DNA of 56,721 nt from Anaerolineales bacterium (GTDB taxonomy: Bacteria; Chloroflexota; Anaerolineae; Anaerolineales; Villigracilaceae). This document shows positions 33,163-40,714 of this stretch, one piece after another. The stretch's first letter is position 1; each line of letters starts with the position of its first letter. Under the pieces are notes generated by a model. That model made no database searches. It was given only the letters and a program-made list of their open reading frames with translations, and was not told the DNA's origin. The translations under genes and the position numbers were made by a program. The DNA lies in contig JADZCC010000059.1 in the NCBI GenBank assembly GCA_020851785.1, positions 1 through 56,721 of the forward strand, in the 5' to 3' direction.

Positions 33163-33220
33163 TAGACAATAGACCGTTGACGATAGACCATAATGGTCAA
33201 TCGTCCATCGTCAATGGTCA
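33163..33220. repeat. Head-to-head heptamer repeat (copy D) in the pheS leader
   Basis: Seven-base units run in one orientation (TAGACCG, TTGACGA, TAGACCA) and then in the opposite one (TGGTCAA, TCGTCCA, TCGTCAA, TGGTCA). The halves can pair as a stem of about 13 bp with one mismatch (GACGATAGACCAT with ATGGTCAATCGTC). It lies between the T-box terminator and the pheS Shine-Dalgarno sequence. Confidence 0.75.
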
Positions 33221-33236
33221 GAAAATGGAGAAAGAA

Positions 33237-34295
33237 ATGTTAGATAAATTAAATGAAATCGAAAAATCTGCTTTAGAGTCGTTGAAATCTGTTACAGATG
33301 CGGCGGCGTTGGAAGCGTGGCGGGTTGCGAATTTGGGGCGCAGTTCGGCATTGATGGGCGTGTTCTCGGAGTTTGGCAAACTGTCGAAGGAAGAGAAACC
33401 AGTTATCGGCGCGGCGGCGAACCGTGTCAAGGTTAAGTTGGAAGCCGAATTCGAGAGTCAAGTTCAGGCGGTGAAAAATGCCGCGTTGGCGAAATCCTTG
33501 GAAGAAGAAAAATTGGACGTGACCTTGCCTGGGCGCACAAAATTTATTGGCAGGTTGCATCCATCTACTCAGCAATTGCGCCGCGTGTTGGCTATTTTGG
33601 CTGAGATGGGTTTTCAAGTTTATACATCGCGTGAAGTGGAAACGGACGAATATAATTTTCAGTTGCTAAACTTTCCGCCCGACCATCCTGCGCGCGATAT
33701 GCAAGATACGTTTTTTATTAAGACGGATTCTGAAACGGATAACCCGATGTTGATGCGCACGCATACCTCGCCTGGGCAGATTCATGCCATGCGTCAATTT
33801 ACAAAAACGAATCCGCAAGACCCGCCTCCGATTCGGATTGCGTTGCCTGGCATGTGTTTTCGTTATGAACAAATTACGGCGCGTTCCGAAGTGCAGTTCA
33901 ACCAAGTGGAAGGCTTGGCGGTTGGAAAAAATATCACCTTCGCCGATTTGAAAGGCACGATTGCAGATTTTGTGCGCCGCATGTTTGGCGAGGGCGCGAG
34001 ATTAAGATTCCGCGCTTCGTATTTTCCATTCACAGAGCCATCCGCCGAAGTGGATGTGGAATGTTTTGTGTGCGGCGGTAAAGGATGCCAAGTTTGTAAA
34101 AATTCTGGTTGGTTAGAAATTCTTGGTTGCGGTATGGTGCATCCTGTTGTTTTGCAAAATGGCGGTTATGACCCGAAGATTTACTCAGGCTTCGCTTGGG
34201 GTATGGGTCCAGAACGTCAGTTAATGTTGCGCAATAAGATTAACGACATTCGTTATTTCTGGGGTAACGATGTCAGGTTTTTAGAGCAGTTTTAG
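33237..34295 (+). CDS. pheS: Phenylalanine-tRNA ligase alpha subunit
   Basis: A 352-residue class II aminoacyl-tRNA synthetase subunit that carries the catalytic site of the alpha2-beta2 enzyme. Motif 2 (RIALPGMCFRYEQITARSEVQFNQVEGL) and the glycine-rich motif 3 (FAWGMGPERQLMLRNKI) are visible, here given only as landmarks GMCFRYE and GMGPERQ. A CxxC-CxxC zinc-like cluster (CFVCGGKGCQVCKNSGW) is present, as in some bacterial PheS. The start at MLDKLNEIEK is chosen because GGAG lies 6 nt upstream; an ATG four codons earlier overlaps that site. Controlled by the T-box. Codon composition is more AT-rich than neighbouring genes. Confidence 0.95.
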   Translation: MLDKLNEIEKSALESLKSVTDAAALEAWRVANLGRSSALMGVFSEFGKLSKEEKPVIGAAANRVKVKLEAEFESQVQAVKNAALAKSLEEEKLDVTLPGRTKFIGRLHPSTQQLRRVLAILAEMGFQVYTSREVETDEYNFQLLNFPPDHPARDMQDTFFIKTDSETDNPMLMRTHTSPGQIHAMRQFTKTNPQDPPPIRIALPGMCFRYEQITARSEVQFNQVEGLAVGKNITFADLKGTIADFVRRMFGEGARLRFRASYFPFTEPSAEVDVECFVCGGKGCQVCKNSGWLEILGCGMVHPVVLQNGGYDPKIYSGFAWGMGPERQLMLRNKINDIRYFWGNDVRFLEQF

Positions 34296-34297
34296 TT

Positions 34298-34348
34298 TTA
34301 GGAATTAGGTAATTAGGAACCAGGTAATTAGGTATTAGGAAAGAGGTT
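34298..34348. repeat. 7-8 bp tandem array (copy E), left flank of the four-helix gene
   Basis: Units GGAATTA, GGTAATTA, GGAACCA, GGTAATTA, GGTATTA, GGAAAGA run from 2 nt after the pheS stop to the start of the next gene. The last unit (AAAGAGG) also serves as its Shine-Dalgarno sequence. TTAGGAATTAGG (34298-34309) is the perfect inverted match of the right flank. Confidence 0.85.
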
Positions 34349-34352
34349 AATT

Positions 34353-34808
34353 ATGACAAACGATAAAGGTTTAGAGACTTTGCAAGTTTGGCAAAAGTCA
34401 CTAGCATTCGCCGCTGAGGTTTGTACAACCATCCTCCCTAAACTGCCTGTTCAAGAAAAATGGTCTTTAATTGATCAACTGCGGCGCTCGGCACAAAGCA
34501 TTCCTGCAAACATTGCTGAAGGTTACGGAAGGTTTTATTTTCAAGAAAGCGTTCGCTTTTGCTATATTGCGCGAGGTTCATTGGAAGAAACCTTCAGTCA
34601 TTTGACTCTCGCACATAAACTTGGGTATTTAAATGACGAATCATATACACAACTAAACAGCCAAATTATAGAACTACGAAGAATGATCAATGGCTACATC
34701 GCTTTTCTCAAAGAAAGCAAACGCGGCGCATCTGAACCAGACGCAAATCATCCTGCTCGAGAAGACGCTCCAACCTACAGGGTCAGTGAAGAAACTCCTA
34801 ATTCCTAA
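34353..34808 (+). CDS. Four-helix-bundle protein (23S rRNA IVP/S23 family)
   Basis: A 151-residue protein of the small four-helix-bundle family first seen as ORFs in 23S rRNA intervening sequences and related to Avd of diversity-generating retroelements. Hallmarks: LEVWQKS-like opening (LQVWQKSLAFAAEV), the central LIDQLRRSAQSIPANIAEGYGR, the ARGSLEETFSHL segment and LRRMINGYIAFLK. The final four codons and the stop (Pro-Asn-Ser-TAA) are encoded by the right-hand repeat. Relatives form basic pentamers that bind nucleic acid. It is inserted between pheS and pheT, with no functional link to the synthetase apparent, so it is probably a passenger. Its function here is unknown. Confidence 0.9.
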   Translation: MTNDKGLETLQVWQKSLAFAAEVCTTILPKLPVQEKWSLIDQLRRSAQSIPANIAEGYGRFYFQESVRFCYIARGSLEETFSHLTLAHKLGYLNDESYTQLNSQIIELRRMINGYIAFLKESKRGASEPDANHPAREDAPTYRVSEETPNS

Positions 34809-34828
34809 TCCCTGATTGCCTAACTACC
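34797..34828. repeat. 7-8 bp tandem array (copy F), right flank of the four-helix gene
   Basis: On the minus strand the units read GGTAGTTA, GGCAATCA, GGGATTA, GGAATTA, GGAG: same type as the left flank but inverted. The array supplies the stop codon of the four-helix-bundle gene (34806-34808). Confidence 0.85.
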
Positions 34829-34849
34829 ATTCACTTACAAGAGGAACTT

Positions 34850-37384
34850 ATGAAAATACCTATTTCTTGGTTAAAAGATTTTATTGATTTAGACGGACTC
34901 TCCGTTGAAGATATTGCTCGCAAGTTAACGCTGGCGGGCATGGAAGTGGACGAGATTCTATATGTTGGTTTGCCGATGCCTGTTTATAAAGAAGGCGAGA
35001 AGCACGAATTCAAAACCAATGGCATTGCATGGGATAAAGAAAAAATTGTCGTGGCTGAGATTCGCGAAGTAAAAGCGCATCCCAATGCCGATAAATTAAC
35101 TTTGCTGGATTTATATGACGGCGAGAAAGACCAAGTTGTGTTAACGGGCGCGCCGAATATTTTTCATCTCAAAGGTACAGGCAGACTGGAAAAACCAATC
35201 AAAGTGGCGTATGCCAAAGAAGGCTCAGTTTTATATGATGGACATGCGGAAGGTCAGGTGTTGATGACGTTGAAACGCGCCAAAATTCGCGGCGTGGATT
35301 CATATTCAATGGTATGTTCTGAAAAAGAATTGGGCATTACCGAAGAAAGCGACGGCATTATCCTTTTGGATGACGATGCGCCTGTTGGAACTCCGCTGGC
35401 GGATTATATTGGCGATGCCGTTTTGGATATTTCCATTTTGCCAAACATGGCACGCAATGCCAATGTGATTGGGATTGCCAGAGAATTGGCGGCATTAACG
35501 GGTCGAGAATTGAAGGTTGAAAGTCCAAAATTACAGGTTCAACCTGCAACCTCCAACCTTCAATCTGTCACCGATTTAGTAGAAATTGAACTTAAAAATC
35601 CTGAAATCAATCCGCGTTTTACGGCGGGGTTGATTCGGGATGTTGAAATTAAGCCAAGTCCCTACGAAGTTCAACGCAGGCTCAAACTTGCGGGCATTCG
35701 CGCCATCAGCAACATTGTGGATGCAACGAATTACGCCATGCTTGAATTAGGTCAACCACTCCATGCGTTTGATTATGATGTGCTCAAAGAACGCGCTGGC
35801 AAGAAAAAAGTCAAACTTACTGTTCGTTCTGCAAAAGATGGCGAGAAAGTAACTACGCTGGATAACAAAGAAAGAACATTAACTTCATCTAACCTGTTAG
35901 TCTGCGATGAAAAAGGTTCGCTGGCTTTGGGCGGCGTGATGGGCGGTTTGGAATCAGAAGTGACGGATAACACAAAAAATATTTTGCTCGAAGGCGCGGC
36001 GTGGAATTTCATCAACATTCGCAAAACTGCCAAGCAACATAATCTTCCATCCGAAGCGTCATTTCGTTTTTCGCGTGGCGTGCATCCTGCCATGGCTGAT
36101 CAAGGCGTAAAACTTGGTTTACATTACATGAGTCAATGGGCAAATGGAAAAATTGCGCCAGGCATCGTAGATGTGTATCCGCTCAAGCCAAAAGATTCAG
36201 TTGTGCAAGTGACCGCACAAGATGTTAAAAAACTTCTCGGCATTGATTTAACTTTACAACAAATTTCAGATTTATTAACCAAACTTGATTTCAAATGTAA
36301 AATTACTAATAATCAGTTACAAGTCACTGCGCCGAATCATCGCATGGATATTGGCGAAGGCGCGATCGGTCTGGCGGATGTACTCGAAGAAGTTGCCCGC
36401 AGTTATGGCTACGATAATATTCCAACTACAACGATGGCGGATGCGCTCCCCCCGCAAACTGGAAATCCTGTGCATGAATGGGAAGAACATCTGCGTGATT
36501 TGTTGGTCGCTTTGGGTTTGCAAGAAGTGCTCAGTTATCGCATGACTTCCATTGAAAAAGAATCGCGCGTTGTGCAACACAATACGTATGTTCAATTCGC
36601 AAATCCGATTGCGCCTGAAAAAAGCGTTTTGCGCCGCAGTCTGATTGCATCTGTGTTGGATAACCTTGAAAAAAATATTCGCCTCAGCGATTCATTTGCG
36701 CTGTTTGAAATTGGGAGCATCTTTGAACCCGTAAAAAATAATTTACCCAATGAGCCGCGTAAACTTGCCATTGCGATGACTGGCTTACGAAAAGAAAACG
36801 CATGGGATGTTAAAGATTCAACAACGTATGATTTTTATGATTTGAAAGGACGCCTCGAACTCCTTTTGAGCGGTCTGCGCCTTACAAATATTTCCTACGC
36901 TGGAAGCGACTCAATACTACATCTACACCCAGGCAAATGCGCTGAAATCAAAATTGGCGCTGTAGTCATCGGCGTATTCGGTGAATTGCACCCGCTCGTC
37001 AAAGAAAAATATGAACTGGGAGATTCTCCAGTCCTCGTGGCTGAATTTGATTTAGAGGCTGTGCGTGGCGTGAATCCAACCTATGGCATTACACCTGTCT
37101 CTGAATTCCCACCTGTATATGAAGACATCGCCGTCATCGTAGATGAATCAGTGTTGGCAGAAACTGTCGAAGCGCTGATCAAGCAGACGGGCGGAAGAAG
37201 CGTCAGTCAAGTTAAATTATTCGATGTCTATCGTGATGAAAAAATCGGCGCGGGCAAAAAGTCGCTGGCTTATAATCTCACCTACCAATCAGATAAAACG
37301 ATGACCGACGCCGATGCCGCCGCCATTCGTAATAAAATTGTCAAGAGATTGGAACATGCAGTTGGCGCGAAGTTAAGAAGTTGA
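34850..37384 (+). CDS. pheT: Phenylalanine-tRNA ligase beta subunit with in-frame repeat insert
   Basis: An 844-residue subunit of phenylalanyl-tRNA synthetase. Domains in order: N-terminal tRNA-binding OB fold (about 42-160, AEIREVKAHPNADKL), B3/B4 editing region (about 240-420), B5 (about 430-505), catalytic-like core (about 510-720) and the C-terminal FDX-ACB anticodon-binding domain (about 750-844, SEFPPVYEDIAVIVDESV). Residues about 221-238 (LKVESPKLQVQPATSNLQ) are encoded by a palindromic heptamer array and fall in the linker between the conserved IARELAALTGREL segment and the next domain, where length varies among species. AGAGGA precedes the start. A terminator follows. Confidence 0.95.
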   Translation: MKIPISWLKDFIDLDGLSVEDIARKLTLAGMEVDEILYVGLPMPVYKEGEKHEFKTNGIAWDKEKIVVAEIREVKAHPNADKLTLLDLYDGEKDQVVLTGAPNIFHLKGTGRLEKPIKVAYAKEGSVLYDGHAEGQVLMTLKRAKIRGVDSYSMVCSEKELGITEESDGIILLDDDAPVGTPLADYIGDAVLDISILPNMARNANVIGIARELAALTGRELKVESPKLQVQPATSNLQSVTDLVEIELKNPEINPRFTAGLIRDVEIKPSPYEVQRRLKLAGIRAISNIVDATNYAMLELGQPLHAFDYDVLKERAGKKKVKLTVRSAKDGEKVTTLDNKERTLTSSNLLVCDEKGSLALGGVMGGLESEVTDNTKNILLEGAAWNFINIRKTAKQHNLPSEASFRFSRGVHPAMADQGVKLGLHYMSQWANGKIAPGIVDVYPLKPKDSVVQVTAQDVKKLLGIDLTLQQISDLLTKLDFKCKITNNQLQVTAPNHRMDIGEGAIGLADVLEEVARSYGYDNIPTTTMADALPPQTGNPVHEWEEHLRDLLVALGLQEVLSYRMTSIEKESRVVQHNTYVQFANPIAPEKSVLRRSLIASVLDNLEKNIRLSDSFALFEIGSIFEPVKNNLPNEPRKLAIAMTGLRKENAWDVKDSTTYDFYDLKGRLELLLSGLRLTNISYAGSDSILHLHPGKCAEIKIGAVVIGVFGELHPLVKEKYELGDSPVLVAEFDLEAVRGVNPTYGITPVSEFPPVYEDIAVIVDESVLAETVEALIKQTGGRSVSQVKLFDVYRDEKIGAGKKSLAYNLTYQSDKTMTDADAAAIRNKIVKRLEHAVGAKLRS
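35510..35566. repeat. Palindromic heptamer array inside pheT (copy G)
   Basis: TTGAAGGTTG (35510-35519) pairs perfectly with CAACCTTCAA (35554-35563), and an inner CAGGTT-C-AACCTG hairpin sits between. The units (GGTTGAA, then CAACCTGC-type inverse units) are the same family as the intergenic arrays. Reading frame is preserved through the insert. Confidence 0.8.
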
Positions 37385-37450
37385 TTTAGGATCAGGGAGT
37401 TTGCTCCCAAAATACGCCAGCAGGCTGGCTGACTCCATAGTTAGTACCAA

Positions 37451-37485
37451 TGGGATGCAATGAAAAACTTGCACCCCATTTTTAT
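37451..37485 (+). terminator. Terminator after pheT
   Basis: TGGGATGCAA (37451-37460) pairs with TTGCACCCCA (37469-37478; one mismatch) and is followed by TTTTTATT. Confidence 0.8.
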
Positions 37486-37497
37486 TGGGCGTATACT
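37469..37497 (+). promoter_or_regulatory. Promoter overlapping the pheT terminator
   Basis: TTGCAC (37469-37474), 17-bp spacer, TATACT (37492-37497). The -35 box lies in the right arm of the terminator. It would drive the small membrane protein gene at 37523, which has AAGGAG upstream. Confidence 0.6.
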
Positions 37498-37522
37498 CAG
37501 GCAAAATTATTAAGGAGAAATT

Positions 37523-37810
37523 ATGAACAACAAGAATACAGGTATGATTGCAACCATCGCCACAGCGCTGTTGTGTGGATGCCCAGGTTTATTTGGGTGT
37601 TTATTTGGAGCCATCAGCGCGTTTGGCGGCGGAACGTACAATATGGGAAGCGACGCCGGGGCTATTTCACCGGCAGTCGGCGTAGGAATGGTTTGCGTTT
37701 CGCTGATCTTCATCCTCATCCCCGTTGGCGTTGGGTTCTTTACCCTGCGTAAGAAACCCGGGGCGGCGGAAGAAATCCACACCCCCACTACTCCTCCCCC
37801 TTCTGCGTAA
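37523..37810 (+). CDS. Small two-span membrane protein
   Basis: A 95-residue protein with a Gly/Cys-rich first hydrophobic segment (IATIATALLCGCPGLFGCLFGAI), a short loop and a second helix (VGVGMVCVSLIFILIPVGVGFF), then a Thr/Pro-rich tail. AAGGAG lies 8 nt before the ATG, and it has its own promoter and terminator. No family recognised. Confidence 0.7.
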   Translation: MNNKNTGMIATIATALLCGCPGLFGCLFGAISAFGGGTYNMGSDAGAISPAVGVGMVCVSLIFILIPVGVGFFTLRKKPGAAEEIHTPTTPPPSA

Positions 37811-37822
37811 TAAAAGTTTCTA

Positions 37823-37855
37823 AAAAATCTCCGAGAATTTTCTCGGAGATTTTTT
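37823..37855. terminator. Bidirectional terminator
   Basis: AAAAATCTCCGAGA and TCTCGGAGATTTTT form a perfect 14-bp stem with a 4-nt loop, with A-run on one side and T-run on the other. It serves both the small membrane gene and the convergent lipoprotein gene. Confidence 0.92.
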
Positions 37856-37860
37856 ATTTA

Positions 37861-38502
37861 CTAAACGACAATCGTAATGCTCATCCTGCAATACTCGGCG
37901 GCATTTGTGCGGAGGGCCCAAACAGTTGTGTAGGAGCCGCTCTCCATTGGCGCTTTCATTTTTACCGTGACTGTATATTGCTCGTTGGGAGCCACGTTTT
38001 TCTCAAGATCGTAGGCGCTTTTGACGTAAAGCTTATCGCCGGAGATATAACGAATATCGGCGCTCGCCGAATCCCATTCCTCCCGGCCGGTGTTCGCCAA
38101 AGTCCATGAGACGGTAAACTCAATCCCGGGGCTAAAGCCAAATCCATTTCTGGGAGATGAGGAAAGCACGGAGCACCCAAATTTATCGTTCGTGCCGTTC
38201 ACTTGCGGAATTTGGGTGGGGATCACTGCCGTCGTCATAACAATTTGAATCGTAGGAACTGTAGTCGGCGTTTCAGTCAGGGTGGGCGTAAAAGTCGGCG
38301 TGAGCGTGGGTGTGGCCGAGGGCGTGACAAATAACGCGGTTTGGGTGGAGGCGGCATTGGCCGTCCCGGCAATAATCGTATTGATGGAATTTGGGTCGTA
38401 AGTTGGCAAGGGGGCCGGCGTGGCGCCCAGCGTTGGCGCACAAGCCAGCGTTAGAGCCACAATTATGCACAACCCAATGATTCGCGTACTGCGCCGTTGC
38501 AT
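37861..38502 (-). CDS. NBR1-Ig-domain lipoprotein, copy 1
   Basis: A 213-residue predicted lipoprotein: lipobox LTLACAP, a Thr/Pro-rich linker, and a C-terminal immunoglobulin-like domain of the NBR1 type (about 105-213), recognised by FTVSWTLANTGREEWD, a DKLYVKSAYDL strand and a final ALRTNAAEYCRMSI strand. A likely disulfide joins the Cys of KFGCSVL and AEYCRM. Such domains are found on bacterial surface proteins and are thought to mediate binding. The second copy lies directly upstream, 18 bp away, on the same strand. Confidence 0.8.
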   Translation of the reverse strand: MQRRSTRIIGLCIIVALTLACAPTLGATPAPLPTYDPNSINTIIAGTANAASTQTALFVTPSATPTLTPTFTPTLTETPTTVPTIQIVMTTAVIPTQIPQVNGTNDKFGCSVLSSSPRNGFGFSPGIEFTVSWTLANTGREEWDSASADIRYISGDKLYVKSAYDLEKNVAPNEQYTVTVKMKAPMESGSYTTVWALRTNAAEYCRMSITIVV

Positions 38503-38520
38503 GGTCTTTATCTACCGCCT

Positions 38521-39165
38521 TTATTTGACGTTAATCGCGACATACGGATAACAATAAGGGCCTTGCACCACCCAGGTCATCACCTGAAAGCCGCGTTCTT
38601 CCGGCGCAGTGGCGTCGAGGACAATGTCATATTGATCGCCGGGTTCCATTTTGACGGGGATCTCCACCAGCGTTACTGTGCTCATTTGCGGGCCGCTGTA
38701 ATATTTCACGTCCACGCCCGGGTCCCAGGTTTTTGTGCCGGTGTTGAGGATCGTCCACTTGATGTCAAAATCGCCGCCGTGAATAATTTCGGAGTTGTCA
38801 AACGGGCGCTGATGAATGATATCGCAGGCATACTTGGGTTTAGTCACGCTCCCGCCGCTTCCATTGCCGCCAGAGGGCACATTAATTGGAGTCACCGTGG
38901 CGACAATGGGCGTGAGCGTGGGGAAGACAATAGCCGTGCCGGTGGGGACCAGCGTCGGCGTATCTACTACAAGGGTTGGGCTGGCCAGGGCATTTTGGGC
39001 CTGAACGGTCTGGGCGACGGAATCTCCAATTTGTTGTTGAGCCTGCATGGTTTGAGCAACCGCAGTTTCGACCTGCGCCTGAACCTGTTCCGGGCTTTGT
39101 CCTGTGGGGCCACAAGCCGCCAAAGCACAGGCCAATAAGACCAAAACAACTAGGGGTTTACGCAT
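38521..39165 (-). CDS. NBR1-Ig-domain lipoprotein, copy 2
   Basis: A 214-residue paralogue of the following gene: lipobox ALAACGP, a Gln-rich helical stretch (about 25-55), a Thr/Pro linker, then the NBR1-type Ig domain with FDIKWTILNTGTKTWDPGV, a VKYYSGPQM strand and VVQGPYCYPYVAI. AAGGAG lies 7 nt before the ATG at 39165; an upstream ATG is not used. First gene of the two-gene pair, probably a local duplication that diverged. Confidence 0.8.
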   Translation of the reverse strand: MRKPLVVLVLLACALAACGPTGQSPEQVQAQVETAVAQTMQAQQQIGDSVAQTVQAQNALASPTLVVDTPTLVPTGTAIVFPTLTPIVATVTPINVPSGGNGSGGSVTKPKYACDIIHQRPFDNSEIIHGGDFDIKWTILNTGTKTWDPGVDVKYYSGPQMSTVTLVEIPVKMEPGDQYDIVLDATAPEERGFQVMTWVVQGPYCYPYVAINVK

Positions 39166-39239
39166 AGAATTCTCCTTAAATTTTTCCATTAGATATAGCA
39201 GGAAGATACCACAAAACTCAACAACTGAATTAAAGAACT

Positions 39240-40571
39240 TTAACTATCCGAGGATTCGCCGGAGCCAATGCCAAGCGGCTTCCACTTGTTCTCATCTTTC
39301 AAGCGATGCTGAATCCCGTGGCGGTCGTGGAGTTCGTCGAAGCCTTCGGGCTTGATGAACAGGTCTTCGCCGTCCAGCAGGCCGGTTAAGCCCGCCTGCC
39401 CGGGTTCGGGGCGCTTGATCCCCTTGAATTTGGCCGCGTCCGCCGGAAGGTAGTCTGTCGGTTCTTCGTAGGTGGTAACGTAGCCTTCGTAGTTTCGCAG
39501 AATCACCTTGTGATCGGACATACTCAGCAGGTAGTTTGGCATCACCGGAATTTTTCCGCCGCCGCCGGGCGCGTCAATGATGTATTGCGGAACGGCATAC
39601 CCGGAAGTATGCCCGCGCAGGCCTTCCATAATTTCAACGCCCTTGGCCACCGGCGTGCGGAAGTGACCCGCGCCTTCCACCAGGTCGCATTGATATAAAT
39701 AGTACGGGCGCACGCGAATCCGCACCAAGTCCTGCACCAGCTTGCGTTGGATGTGGACGTTATCGTTCACGCCCGCCAGCAAGACGGATTGATTGCCAAG
39801 CGGAATGCCGGCGCGGCTCAGGCGGTCGCAGGCTTCTTCCAACTCTTTGGAAATTTCGCTGGAATGGTTGACGTGGATATTAATCCACAACGGGTGAAAT
39901 TTGCTGAGCATGGCGCACAGTTCATCGGTGACGCGCATGGGCATAAAGACCGGCACGCGCGAACCGAGGCGGATGATTTCAATGTGCGGGATTTCGCGCA
40001 AACGGGTAAGTAACTCTTCCAGAATTTTCGGAGCCAGCACGAGCGGGTCGCCGCCAGAGAGAAGCACATCGCGCACTTGCGGCGTGCGCTTGAGGTAGTC
40101 AATCTGCATCTCAAACTCATGACGATTGAAGGTTTGGCCGGGGTCGCCGACAATGCGCGAGCGCGTGCAGTAGCGGCAATAGGAGGCGCACTGAGTCGTG
40201 ACCAGCATCAGCACTCTGTCCGGATACCGATGAACCAGCCCCGGCACGGGCGAGTGGCGATCTTCCGCCAGCGAATCTTCCATCATCGAAGTGAAAGCGT
40301 TCAATTCCTCGGCAAGCGGGATGACCTGCTTGCGAATCGGGTCGTGCGGGTCTTCCGGGTCAATCAACGAAATGAAGTAGGGGGTGATGTCCACGCGGAA
40401 TAAGCCTTGCGTTTGCAAAGCCTTTTTTTCCGAATCGGTCAGTTTTAAGACGGTTTCAATTTCTTCCACCGAATTTAAACGATGGCTCAACTGCCAGCGC
40501 CAGTCGTTCCATTTTTCGTCTGGCACATCGGCATAAATAGGAGCGCGTTTGGAAGCAAAGGGGGTGTTCAT
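39240..40571 (-). CDS. kamA: Lysine 2,3-aminomutase family radical SAM enzyme
   Basis: A 443-residue enzyme of the KamA family, which interconverts L-lysine and L-beta-lysine using PLP, an iron-sulfur cluster and S-adenosylmethionine. The cluster motif C-x3-C-x2-C is CASYCRYC (Cys128, 132, 135), the SAM-binding region is SGGDPLVL, and the PLP lysine lies in GGGGKIPVMPNY. The long C-terminal region (YEGYVTTYEEPTDY) is normal for KamA and argues against the shorter EF-P lysine mutase EpmB. Beta-lysine is used in osmolytes, antibiotics and lysine fermentation; no N-acetyltransferase or fermentation gene is adjacent, so the role is open. Confidence 0.9.
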   Translation of the reverse strand: MNTPFASKRAPIYADVPDEKWNDWRWQLSHRLNSVEEIETVLKLTDSEKKALQTQGLFRVDITPYFISLIDPEDPHDPIRKQVIPLAEELNAFTSMMEDSLAEDRHSPVPGLVHRYPDRVLMLVTTQCASYCRYCTRSRIVGDPGQTFNRHEFEMQIDYLKRTPQVRDVLLSGGDPLVLAPKILEELLTRLREIPHIEIIRLGSRVPVFMPMRVTDELCAMLSKFHPLWINIHVNHSSEISKELEEACDRLSRAGIPLGNQSVLLAGVNDNVHIQRKLVQDLVRIRVRPYYLYQCDLVEGAGHFRTPVAKGVEIMEGLRGHTSGYAVPQYIIDAPGGGGKIPVMPNYLLSMSDHKVILRNYEGYVTTYEEPTDYLPADAAKFKGIKRPEPGQAGLTGLLDGEDLFIKPEGFDELHDRHGIQHRLKDENKWKPLGIGSGESSDS

Positions 40572-40689
40572 GGAATTTTCCTCCGAAGTTAAATTAAATT
40601 TTTAAACGACAAAAAGCGGCTTGTTCTTAAAGTCGCGGAGGATCATGGTCGGGGCGAAAAAAACCGGCGAACCTGGATGACATTTTTAC

Positions 40690-40695
40690 ATTGTA
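40690..40695 (-). promoter_or_regulatory. Possible -10 box of kamA
   Basis: TACAAT on the minus strand, about 118 nt before the kamA start, in the 143-bp gap after the LacI gene. No clear -35. Confidence 0.35.
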
Positions 40696-40714
40696 CGAGC
40701 AAACGGAATGCGGG

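Larger units (their letters stand above)
34298..34828 (+). mobile_element. Candidate inverted-repeat-bounded cassette with a four-helix-bundle gene
   Basis: The 12-bp sequences TTAGGAATTAGG (34298-34309) and CCTAATTCCTAA (34797-34808) are perfect inverted repeats that bracket a single gene, each continuing into a 7-8 bp array. The unit separates pheS and pheT, which are usually adjacent. Genes of this four-helix family are known inside 23S rRNA intervening sequences, which are also hairpin-bounded insertions. Mobility is inferred; no transposase or target duplication is seen. Confidence 0.45.
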
